Part shown: positions 1 through 5,822 of the stretch, piece after piece | Numbering within the stretch: position 1 is the first letter of the stretch | Layout: each line of letters begins with the position of its first letter | Assembly: GCA_945901035.1 (NCBI GenBank) | Contig: CAMDKN010000056.1 | Location: forward strand, 1-8,094 | Source of the DNA: Gulosibacter massiliensis | Lineage (GTDB): Bacteria > Actinomycetota > Actinomycetes > Actinomycetales > Microbacteriaceae | DNA: 8,094 nt | Reading direction: 5' to 3' | Translations under genes and position numbers: made by a program | The notes under the pieces: generated by a model | Database searches by the model: none | The model's input: only the letters and a program-made list of their open reading frames with translations | What the model was told of the DNA's origin: nothing

Positions 1-766
1 CACCGGCGGCGAAAACGCCGGCGGCGTCGAGCGAACCGCTTCGGAGTCGCTGGTGGGATCCGCCGTGAATCTGCGCGACGATGGGCCAGGCGCGTGACAC
101 AGCGAGCGCTCCCACACCAACGGGTCCGCCGGCTTTGTGGGCGGAGACACTGAGCGCGGCCAACCCGCTGGCGGCGAAATCGATGGGCGTGTACCCGAGT
201 GTCGCTACGGCGTCGAGGTGCACCGGGACGTCCGCCTCCGCCGCCGCCGCAACGATGTCCGCAACGGGCTGGATGGTCCCCACCTCGTTGTTGGTCCACA
301 GCGTGGTGAACAGGGCAACATCGGGTCCGAGTTTGGTTCGCAGGTCATCGAGGTCGACCGTTCCGTTCTCATCCACGCGCACGAATTCGACGATGGCCCC
401 TTCAGCCTGGGCAAGCCAATTGACCGCGTCCAGCGCTGCGTGGTGCTCGGCTTCGGTCGTCAGAACGCGGGGGCGTTGCAGTGCCGCGCCGGACACACGC
501 GAGACTGGGCTGCCGTTTCGCCCCGAAAAAAGCCCCTTGATGGCAAGGTTGATGGCTTCGGTACCGCTGCCGGTCAACGTGACGTCGAACGGGATTGCTC
601 CGATTGCGGCGGCGATCTTGTCGCGACCCTCCTCCCAGAGCAGCCGCGACTTTTGTCCGTCGCGGTGGGTTGCCGAGGCGTTTCCGCGCTGGTGAACCGC
701 ACTCGTCCACGCGTCGATCACGACTTGTGGCATCGGCGTGGTCGCCGCATAGTCAAAGTACGCCAC
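1..766 (-). CDS. Cysteine desulfurase family protein (class V aminotransferase), 3' end outside window
   Basis: PLP-dependent enzyme of the NifS/IscS class, which takes sulfur from L-cysteine for Fe-S clusters or tRNA thiolation. The first 255 residues are present; the family is usually about 380-400 aa, so the Cys-loop and C-terminus are missing. Visible motifs: FDYAATTP (4-11), GSGTEAINLAIKG (66-78), TEAEHHA with the PLP-stacking His (104-110), TNNEVGT (158-164), HLDAVA (183-188), SAHKAGGPVGVG with the Schiff-base lysine K211 (208-219), and an LRSGSLD segment (241-247). The GTG start at 766 is supported by AAGGGGGA six bases upstream and by the usual N-terminal motif at residue 4. One oddity is that the family's DAVQ reads DAVA (A188). 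It lies 21 bases after the lipoprotein stop, so it is probably co-transcribed. In related bacteria such a gene often precedes mnmA, which would be outside this window. The family is clear; the exact role (Fe-S versus tRNA sulfur) cannot be told. Confidence 0.93.
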   Translation of the reverse strand, partial: MAYFDYAATTPMPQVVIDAWTSAVHQRGNASATHRDGQKSRLLWEEGRDKIAAAIGAIPFDVTLTGSGTEAINLAIKGLFSGRNGSPVSRVSGAALQRPRVLTTEAEHHAALDAVNWLAQAEGAIVEFVRVDENGTVDLDDLRTKLGPDVALFTTLWTNNEVGTIQPVADIVAAAAEADVPVHLDAVATLGYTPIDFAASGLAALSVSAHKAGGPVGVGALAVSRAWPIVAQIHGGSHQRLRSGSLDAAGVFAAG

Positions 767-770
767 CGTG

Positions 771-779
771 TCCCCCTTC
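771..779 (-). promoter_or_regulatory. Ribosome binding site of the cysteine desulfurase gene
   Basis: Read on the minus strand this is GAAGGGGGA, close to the Shine-Dalgarno consensus, ending four bases before the GTG at 766. It fixes the start of the desulfurase and shows that the gene can initiate independently of the upstream lipoprotein. Confidence 0.6.
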
Positions 780-787
780 GGCGTGAA

Positions 788-1756
788 CTAGCGGCCGAGC
801 TTTCGGGCAGAGGTAAGCGCATAGGAGTATCCGAGTAGACGAATTTTCTCCGTGGAACCGAGTGCCGGAATGTAGAACAGCAACTGGTACTGATAGTTCG
901 CTTGGATACCCGCCATCGAACTGGTCACGTTGGCGAGAATCTTGACCGCCCCGGTCGCGGTGATTGCGGCACCCGCGCTGGTGGGTTTCACCGTCTCGGA
1001 CTCTTGCATTGTGACGGCAACAATCCCACCGGCATCGGCCGTCGCGAACACGATCGGCACGTCCTCCGTGATGGAGTCGTCCCAACTGAACCGAGCCGTC
1101 TTACCCAAATCGCGGGCGCGTTTCACTTTTGCTTGAGCCCCGATTTGTTCCTGCAGAGAATCCGGTTCGAACGCCGTGAAATAGGGGCTCTTGTCACCGT
1201 TGTTGAGCAGGTCCCCATAGTGTTCAACCGCTTGAGTCGGCGTGACACTGAGCAAATCCGTTTCGCCTCGAATCACCGCCGCTCCTGAATCCGCCGCCGC
1301 AACCGAGGGGATGCCCGCTCCCGGCTCGAGTGCGACGCTGTAGCTCACCTTGTAGTTGTCCCGAGCGGTCGCCTGCGTCAACACCACCGCCACAGACGCC
1401 GCCGTTTCGTCGCTTCCATCGTCAATGACCGCGAACACCGAACGCGGCCACTCGGAGGTGCGTTGTGGGAGCATCAATCGCACCTGGCCCTCGGGGATGA
1501 CAAACGTCGCAACCAGGTCCTTTTCCTGGTTCTGAACCTGGTATTGCGCCAACCGAAACCGCAGGGCCGCCCCCTCGAGTCGTGTTTCCGCAACGTTGTT
1601 CGCGCGTTGCTCGTCGGCCTTCGCCAAGGTCACACGCAGTTTCGTCAGGATCTGGTCAAGCTGTTCCGCGGTGACCGCGACGCTGCGAGGCGATGCCGGG
1701 GAGGTGGGTATCGGCTCAACGAAGGGGGGCGGAATAATCGAACATCCGGACAGCAC
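788..1756 (-). CDS. Lipoprotein-like extracytoplasmic protein, uncharacterised actinobacterial family
   Basis: The longest frame with a standard start is 322 aa from GTG 1756, but this start is almost certainly not the true one. It has no Shine-Dalgarno and begins inside a lipobox (LSGC, Cys at residue 5) whose hydrophobic and basic parts are encoded upstream in the same frame (1757-1861). After the Cys comes a Pro/Ser-rich spacer (8-23), a helical stretch (about 28-75) and a mixed alpha/beta body with no catalytic motif I recognise. The C-terminal LLFYIPALGS...IRLLGYSYAL (292-314) resembles, from memory, a conserved actinobacterial lipoprotein family, possibly DUF8094; I could not check this. 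It is probably an extracytoplasmic domain anchored at the outer face of the membrane. It follows a two-helix membrane protein in the same frame, separated only by TGA, and may be the second half of one fused protein. Function unknown. Confidence 0.75.
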   Translation of the reverse strand: MLSGCSIIPPPFVEPIPTSPASPRSVAVTAEQLDQILTKLRVTLAKADEQRANNVAETRLEGAALRFRLAQYQVQNQEKDLVATFVIPEGQVRLMLPQRTSEWPRSVFAVIDDGSDETAASVAVVLTQATARDNYKVSYSVALEPGAGIPSVAAADSGAAVIRGETDLLSVTPTQAVEHYGDLLNNGDKSPYFTAFEPDSLQEQIGAQAKVKRARDLGKTARFSWDDSITEDVPIVFATADAGGIVAVTMQESETVKPTSAGAAITATGAVKILANVTSSMAGIQANYQYQLLFYIPALGSTEKIRLLGYSYALTSARKLGR

Positions 1757-1864
1757 AATCGGCAGGGCGAGCCCAATGGCGATAAACGGGAGAGCTCGTC
1801 GTCCGTGGCGCCGCCGCGGCGCGAGTGGCGTGCGCGCGGGGCGCCAACGCGGTGGACGCGGTCA
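1757..1864 (-). other. In-frame TGA plus start-less linker and signal segment joining two reading frames
   Basis: The TGA at 1864-1862 ends the upstream membrane protein. The next 35 codons stay open in the same frame into the lipoprotein. They encode a Pro/Arg-rich linker (PRPPRWRPARTPLAPRRR), then HGRRALPF and a hydrophobic run, IAIGLALPIV, that leads directly into the lipobox. None of these codons is ATG, GTG or TTG; only rare-start candidates such as ATT or ATC occur. The segment is therefore either the missing N-terminus of the lipoprotein or the linker and third membrane helix of a fused protein. A possible coupled GTG start overlaps the stop (GTGA, GTG at 1865-1863) with AAGGA at 1881-1877, but it lies in a different frame and would need one base removed to join the lipoprotein. 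Confidence 0.7.
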
Positions 1865-2554
1865 CCGCGGCATCCGTCCTTGGCGGTGACGATGTTTGCG
1901 GCGATCGGACAACCAACCGAGGTAGTAAAAAAAACCGCCGACGGCGGCGAGAATGAGCCCGCCGTAAAACAAATTGGTGGGTACCGATTCGTCGATGTCC
2001 ATCTTCCAGGTGATGGTGAGCGACTTCGGCGCAGGCAAAGCGCCGTCCGTCGCGATGAGAATCAGGTTCGCCTTCGGAGTGGTGACGTCGCGGGCGAGGA
2101 ACTGCTCGGCTTCGTACGCCTCGTACCACATGTCGGAACCGACGGGGTCGGGGATTGCGACTTCGGTACCGACGACTTTTTTTGCCACCAGTGTTCCTTC
2201 TTCGCCCCGCGCAACGATTTCTTGGTACGACGCGTTCCCGATGAATGCCATCACATCGATTTTGCGGCCCCACGCCAAGACGATTCGTTCGCTTTCCGCG
2301 GTCGTGGCCGTCGGAGCGCCGTCGGGGTTGTCGACATACACAGTTCCCGACGCACCACCCTGCACCGAGATGGTTTGGGTTGACGAGATGCGGTTGAGGG
2401 ACGTGGTGTCGATGATCGTGACGGGAGTCGGGTTTGCCAGGGTGATCGATTGCGTCATCGTCGACGGCGGGAGAAATACGGAATGGATGAGCATTCCCGC
2501 ACAGATCATGATCGCCGACACCGCGAACAAAATGAGAGACACGATGAACCGCAT
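1862..2554 (-). CDS. Two-helix membrane protein with extracytoplasmic domain, function unknown
   Basis: A 230-aa protein with an N-terminal membrane helix (about 3-25, no cleavage motif), an extracytoplasmic domain (about 27-192) that looks beta-rich, and a second helix (about 194-214) followed by a strongly basic tail, DRRKHRHRQGRMPR. The positive-inside rule puts both ends in the cytoplasm and the domain outside. The domain contains AWGRKIDVMAFIGNASY (94-110) and IPDPVGSDMWYEAY (134-147), which I recall as conserved in Micrococcales membrane proteins of unknown role. I see no catalytic motif. The ATG at 2554 has an excellent Shine-Dalgarno (GAAGGGAG, 2566-2559). It is the first gene of the leftward unit and diverges from the coiled-coil gene. 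Its stop lies in frame with the following lipoprotein gene, so the two may form, or may once have formed, a single protein of about 588 codons. Confidence 0.82.
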   Translation of the reverse strand: MRFIVSLILFAVSAIMICAGMLIHSVFLPPSTMTQSITLANPTPVTIIDTTSLNRISSTQTISVQGGASGTVYVDNPDGAPTATTAESERIVLAWGRKIDVMAFIGNASYQEIVARGEEGTLVAKKVVGTEVAIPDPVGSDMWYEAYEAEQFLARDVTTPKANLILIATDGALPAPKSLTITWKMDIDESVPTNLFYGGLILAAVGGFFYYLGWLSDRRKHRHRQGRMPR

Positions 2555-2558
2555 GATG

Positions 2559-2566
2559 CTCCCTTC
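2559..2566 (-). promoter_or_regulatory. Ribosome binding site of the two-helix membrane protein
   Basis: GAAGGGAG on the minus strand, four bases before the ATG at 2554. It selects this ATG over the codons further inside the first membrane helix. Confidence 0.6.
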
Positions 2567-2579
2567 GGCCGAAAACGTC

Positions 2580-2648
2580 AGTTTAGCCGACCCTTCTGTG
2601 TGCCCAGCCCCGTGCCAATTACCCAGTGTCAGTCCAGATGGCTAAACT
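2580..2648. promoter_or_regulatory. Divergent promoter region with symmetric TAAACT boxes
   Basis: The 118-base gap between the two divergent genes contains a perfect 9-bp inverted repeat, AGTTTAGCC (2580-2588) and GGCTAAACT (2640-2648). Each arm contains TAAACT, a TAnnnT-type -10 candidate, reading outward: 2585-2580 for the leftward gene and 2643-2648 for the rightward gene. Each box lies about 25-26 bases before its start codon, leaving room for a short leader and the visible Shine-Dalgarno. Candidate -35 elements are weak (TTACCC at 2619-2624 for the rightward gene, nothing convincing for the leftward one). The symmetry could also be an operator for a dimeric regulator. The promoter call is an inference from motif and position. 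Confidence 0.5.
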
Positions 2649-2661
2649 AAGGGAGTAGTTC

Positions 2662-2669
2662 AAGGAGGG
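2662..2669 (+). promoter_or_regulatory. Ribosome binding site of the coiled-coil gene
   Basis: AAGGAGGG three bases before the ATG at 2673 is a near-perfect Shine-Dalgarno. It marks the start clearly and suggests efficient translation of this gene. Confidence 0.7.
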
Positions 2670-2672
2670 CAC

Positions 2673-3776
2673 ATGGCAATCGAGGGACGATTTCCCGTTG
2701 TAATGCGCGGTTATTCGCGCGAGGACGTGGACAAAGAAATCGCAAACCTGCGGCGCGAAATCATCGCGGCGACGACGGAACGAAACGAACTCGCGACCGA
2801 GCTCGCTCGTTTGGGTGGGAAAAAAGGGCTGAGCGAAGGCGATACGCCAACATACTCGGGGCTCGGTACGAAACTTGAAATGGTGCTTCGAACCTCCGAG
2901 GAACAAGCGACCGTTCTGATTTCCAAAGCCGATATCGAGGCACAGCGAACCATCGCCGATGCCCGCATCGAAGCCGATCAAATCATCAACGACGCGACAG
3001 CCCGCGCCGATGCCCTCGTCGCCGCGGCCGAAGAAAAAGCCCGTTATGAAACGAGCGCTGCTCGAATTGATGCCGAAAACATCACCACCATCGCCGAGAA
3101 AGACGTCGACACGATGCGCGCCGAAGCGATTCGTGAGGCGACCCGGGTTCGGGGCAGTGCCGCCACCGAAGCCGCCTCTGCGCGGGCCACCCTGCAGCGC
3201 GAGATGTCGGAGAAGAAAGCGCTGCTTGACCGCGAGATTGCCGAGCAGCGGATTGTGCTTGACCGCGAGGCGCACGAAGCACGCGCTGAAATCACTCGGC
3301 TGATCGGCGAAGCGGATCGCCAGAAACTGGACCTCATCGCCGAAGTGTCCGCGCGTCGACACGAAGCGGAATTAAAACTCCTCGAAGAACATCGCGACAT
3401 CATGGGTCAAAACGAGGCCTATCTGAAAGCCGCCAACGCGGAATTCACCAAACTGCAAAAAGACCTCACCGCTCTCAAACGTGAATACAACCGGCTCGAG
3501 CCCGAGGTGCTTAAGATCCGCGAAATGGCTATTGTCGAATCCAAAGAAGCCGCTCGTTCGACGATTGATGCGGCCACTGCGAAGGCCCGCCAGATTGTGA
3601 CCGCGGCGCGAACCGAAGCAAAAGTTACGCTCGACGATGCGGCCAAGCGCCTCGCCGAAATCGCGGCGGAGCGCGACGCGATTGCCGCGTACATTGGCGA
3701 CCTGAACAAGGCGGTTGGTCTCGCCGCGAAATCGTTGGTCACCCCGAAGCCTTCTGCCAAAACGCCCAAGTCATGA
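2673..3776 (+). CDS. DivIVA/Wag31-like long coiled-coil protein
   Basis: A 367-aa cytoplasmic protein. Residues 7-20 (FPVVMRGYSREDVD) match the N-terminal motif of DivIVA-family proteins, which in that family helps place the protein at curved membrane. A short Gly/Ser/Thr-rich break (48-66) is followed by an almost uninterrupted Ala/Glu/Arg-rich coiled coil (about 67-345) that opens with the DivIVA-like stretch EEQATVLISKADIEAQRTI (76-94). The tail is basic with Pro (PKPSAKTPKS). It is longer than a typical short DivIVA and resembles actinobacterial polarity or cytoskeletal coiled-coil proteins. A role as a scaffold for cell shape, growth or septum placement is an inference. The strong Shine-Dalgarno and the divergent promoter place it first in a two-gene unit; its stop overlaps the next start (ATGA at 3773-3776), tying its translation to the AI-2E-family membrane protein. 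Confidence 0.85.
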   Translation: MAIEGRFPVVMRGYSREDVDKEIANLRREIIAATTERNELATELARLGGKKGLSEGDTPTYSGLGTKLEMVLRTSEEQATVLISKADIEAQRTIADARIEADQIINDATARADALVAAAEEKARYETSAARIDAENITTIAEKDVDTMRAEAIREATRVRGSAATEAASARATLQREMSEKKALLDREIAEQRIVLDREAHEARAEITRLIGEADRQKLDLIAEVSARRHEAELKLLEEHRDIMGQNEAYLKAANAEFTKLQKDLTALKREYNRLEPEVLKIREMAIVESKEAARSTIDAATAKARQIVTAARTEAKVTLDDAAKRLAEIAAERDAIAAYIGDLNKAVGLAAKSLVTPKPSAKTPKS

Positions 3777-4834
3777 CGATTCACGGCGCGTTCCGATTGG
3801 GGCTGCTCGGAGGACTCGGTGTCCTCACCGCGCTTCTCATCGGAAGTGCCGTAACCACACTGGCCACGGTCATCACCTATGTCGGATTCGCCCTGTTTCT
3901 CGCACTGGGACTCGACCCGATCGTGCGAAACCTGGTCGAACGAAAGGTACCGCGCCCCCTCGCGATTGCGACCGTTGTCGTTGCCGTGCTGGGCTTATTC
4001 GCCGGATTCGTCTTCGCTCTGATACCGATCATCGTCGAACAGGTGACCAACCTGTACGAATCGATTCTCGCTTTTTTAACGTCCTATAACTCTCTGGGTG
4101 AAATGATCGCCGCGATGCAGGCCATCATTCCCATCGAGACCTTGAACGTCCAAAAGACGGTGGACAGCGTGGTCCTGTTCCTGAGCGACCCGGCAAACCT
4201 TGCGAACATCGGCGGAGGGGTGCTCTCGGTTGGCGCGGGTTTCGCCAACGGAATTCTCGGAGCCTTTCTCACGCTCATGCTCACGATTTATCTGGTCATC
4301 TCGTTACCCGCGATCAAGAGCGTGATGTTCCTCCTCGTTCCCGCATCGACACGCGACAACTTCGTCAACATCGCCGATCAGGTCGTGGAAGCAGTCGGAA
4401 AATATGTCATCGGCCAAGGAACCCAGGGGCTGGCGAACGGCGTCCTGAGTTTCTTCGCCATGACCCTCATCGGCGCTGAATTCCCGGCGCTCTTCGCACT
4501 CATCGCGTTCGTGTTCTCGCTCCTCCCGCTCGTCGGAACCATCACCGGCTCGCTGCTCATCGTGCTGACGCAGTTCCTCGTTGACCCGACCAACCCGACG
4601 ATAGCCATTTGGGTCGCGGTGTATTACCTCGTTTACCTTCAGATCGAGGCCTACGTGATTGGCCCGTACATCATGAACCGCGCGGTGAAAGTGCCGGGCG
4701 TGTTGGTCATCATCGCCGCCCTGGCCGGCGGAGCCTTGATGGGCGTTCTGGGCGCGATCGTCGCAATCCCCCTGGCCGCGTCGGTACTCATCATCGTGCG
4801 CCAAGTCATCATCCCCGCGCAACAAGAACGCTAG
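3773..4834 (+). CDS. AI-2E/PerM (UPF0118) family transporter
   Basis: A 353-aa integral membrane protein with about eight helices (roughly 10-30, 33-50, 64-88, 155-178, 213-235, 238-268, 276-300 and 305-342), normal for the family. Residues 92-154 form the long loop usual between helices three and four. Family signatures are GQGTQGLANGV (214-224), PLVGTITG (252-259), and the C-terminal QIEAYVIGPYIMNRAVKVPG (290-309) with GVLGAIVAIPLAA (324-336). The family is named for autoinducer-2 export in TqsA, but other members are Na+/H+ antiporters or have no known substrate, so the name says little about the cargo. It has no Shine-Dalgarno and relies on the ATGA overlap with the coiled-coil gene. The TAG stop overlaps that of the convergent hydrolase gene. 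Confidence 0.92.
   Translation: MTIHGAFRLGLLGGLGVLTALLIGSAVTTLATVITYVGFALFLALGLDPIVRNLVERKVPRPLAIATVVVAVLGLFAGFVFALIPIIVEQVTNLYESILAFLTSYNSLGEMIAAMQAIIPIETLNVQKTVDSVVLFLSDPANLANIGGGVLSVGAGFANGILGAFLTLMLTIYLVISLPAIKSVMFLLVPASTRDNFVNIADQVVEAVGKYVIGQGTQGLANGVLSFFAMTLIGAEFPALFALIAFVFSLLPLVGTITGSLLIVLTQFLVDPTNPTIAIWVAVYYLVYLQIEAYVIGPYIMNRAVKVPGVLVIIAALAGGALMGVLGAIVAIPLAASVLIIVRQVIIPAQQER
4831..4834. other. Overlapping convergent stop codons (CTAG)
   Basis: The palindrome CTAG contains the TAG of the rightward transporter gene (4832-4834) and, on the other strand, the TAG of the leftward hydrolase gene (4833-4831). The two operons meet tail to tail with no intergenic DNA, so any transcription terminator must lie inside the opposing gene. 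Confidence 0.9.
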
Positions 4835-5541
4835 GGCCAGTTTGTGGGCAACGGCAGTGCCGTCGGATTGACCCGCTCCACGATTTCCGACAACACCCGC
4901 GACGCTTGTTTTTCTCCGACCCAGAGGTGACGACCGGCCTCGACCTCGACGATGTCGATTCGCGGAATCACGGCGAATCGCTCACGGGCCTCGGCGGGCT
5001 TGAGGTAGTCGTCCAACTCGGGGATAACGGCGACGATGGGCGTTGAATTGTCGTTCCACCGTTCGAGTGTCGTGACACTCGTGCGGTGAAGAGGCGGGGA
5101 TAACAGGATCAGGCCCGCCACATCGAGATTGTGGGTGTGGTTGAGCGCCACTTCGGTTCCGAACGACCAACCCACAAGCCACGGCGTGGGTAGCCCCTCG
5201 GCGCGAACGAATTCGACGGCTGCCTCGAGGTCGAATCGTTCGTCGATTCCTTCGCCGAAGATGCCCTGGGAGGTCCCGCGTGACGACGTCACCCCGCGAA
5301 AGTTGAAACGCAGAACAGCGATCGCCGCCATCGCCGGCAGCCGAAGAGCCGCCTTCCGAAGAATGTGGGAGTCCATGTAACCGCCGGCGGTGGGGAGCGG
5401 GTGGAGGAAAATCACCGTTCCGACGGAATCGGCGTTTTCGGGCACGGACAACTCACCGACGAGGACCAGCCCGTCCTCGGTCGTCATCTCGATATCGCGT
5501 CGACGCGCGGGCAGTTCCGTGGTGCTGCGGATCTCGGTCAT
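4831..5541 (-). CDS. Alpha/beta hydrolase (serine hydrolase fold), small cytoplasmic type
   Basis: A 236-aa single-domain alpha/beta hydrolase. After a short N-terminal strand region come FLHPLPTAGGYMDSH (45-59, oxyanion-hole area), RFNFRGVTSSRG (78-89), the nucleophile elbow GWSFGTE (124-130, Ser126), an acidic site in PELDDY (174-179, Asp177 or Asp178) and GRHLWVG (203-209, His205). The catalytic triad therefore looks complete. No signal peptide or membrane helix is visible. The overall pattern (HP at the oxyanion loop, NFRG) resembles small dienelactone hydrolase-like or KANL3/Tex30-like proteins; the substrate cannot be told. A longer in-frame start upstream is possible, but the ATG at 5541 is chosen because it overlaps the preceding stop as TGATG and the protein then begins normally; there is no good Shine-Dalgarno, which fits translational coupling. 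It is the last gene of the leftward unit. Confidence 0.88.
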   Translation of the reverse strand: MTEIRSTTELPARRRDIEMTTEDGLVLVGELSVPENADSVGTVIFLHPLPTAGGYMDSHILRKAALRLPAMAAIAVLRFNFRGVTSSRGTSQGIFGEGIDERFDLEAAVEFVRAEGLPTPWLVGWSFGTEVALNHTHNLDVAGLILLSPPLHRTSVTTLERWNDNSTPIVAVIPELDDYLKPAEARERFAVIPRIDIVEVEAGRHLWVGEKQASRVLSEIVERVNPTALPLPTNWP

Positions 5542-5822
5542 CAGAACATCGTCCAACACGAGGAGTGCCAGTGTCGACGATCTCGAACGGCGGCTTCTTC
5601 CCCGAACAATCCTTCGTAGTGCCACGTGACGACGTGGGGAGTACCGACGGTGATGGGAATGACACAACCGGGGCACACGTATTCCTTGACCGCCCGCGCC
5701 GGGGTGATGTCCTGCACCACCCACTCGTCACCGCGCTTGATTTCGGTTCGACGACGACCCGACGTGCTGGTGATGTCAATCGACGACACCTCATCGCGCT
5801 TGGGGCGGTTGCGGCGGCCCAT
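5541..5822 (-). CDS. Small CPGC/HWH protein, putative metal-binding, conserved in actinobacteria
   Basis: A 93-aa cytoplasmic protein with a basic N-terminus (MGRRNRPKR), a middle segment RGDEWVVQDIT (30-40) and a Cys/His cluster: YVCPGC (48-53), TPHVVTWH (61-68) and RRHWHSSCW (82-90). C50, C53, H84 or H86, and C89 could bind one zinc ion in a ribbon-like or HNH-like arrangement. I recall similar small actinobacterial proteins, sometimes labelled ATP/GTP-binding without evidence, since no Walker motif is present here. The ATG at 5822 is chosen over an upstream in-frame ATG (5903) because it overlaps the preceding gene's stop as TGATG and the extra N-terminus would lie wholly within the preceding gene. 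Its stop overlaps the next start in the same way. Function unknown; nucleic-acid binding is a guess from the charge and Cys/His pattern. Confidence 0.85.
   Translation of the reverse strand: MGRRNRPKRDEVSSIDITSTSGRRRTEIKRGDEWVVQDITPARAVKEYVCPGCVIPITVGTPHVVTWHYEGLFGEEAAVRDRRHWHSSCWTMF

Noticed and set aside
7..27. GC-rich inverted repeat (gccggcggcg) near the window edge as a possible terminator
   Set aside because: It lies inside the desulfurase coding region, has no T run, and is explained by Ala/Gly codons.
1716..2273. A 185-codon minus-strand frame overlapping the membrane protein and the lipoprotein signal region
   Set aside because: Low-complexity Arg/Ala-rich shadow. Only its short segment after GTG 1865 matters, as a possible frame-shifted lipoprotein start.
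1463..2383. A 306-codon plus-strand open frame running antisense across the lipoprotein and membrane-protein genes
   Set aside because: It is Arg/Gly-rich without domain motifs, has no ribosome site, and crosses two minus-strand genes with clear helices and good starts. Such long antisense frames arise from high G+C at third codon positions.
2619..3362. A 247-codon minus-strand open frame opposite the coiled-coil gene, rich in Gly and Phe
   Set aside because: Antisense of an Ala/Glu/Lys-rich coiled coil naturally gives Gly/Phe/Arg-rich frames; the plus-strand gene has a near-perfect Shine-Dalgarno and a DivIVA motif.
4831..5724. Longer version of the hydrolase with 61 extra residues
   Set aside because: The extension is Arg/His/Ser-rich shadow of the CPGC gene. 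The TGATG start at 5541 gives a normal-length domain.
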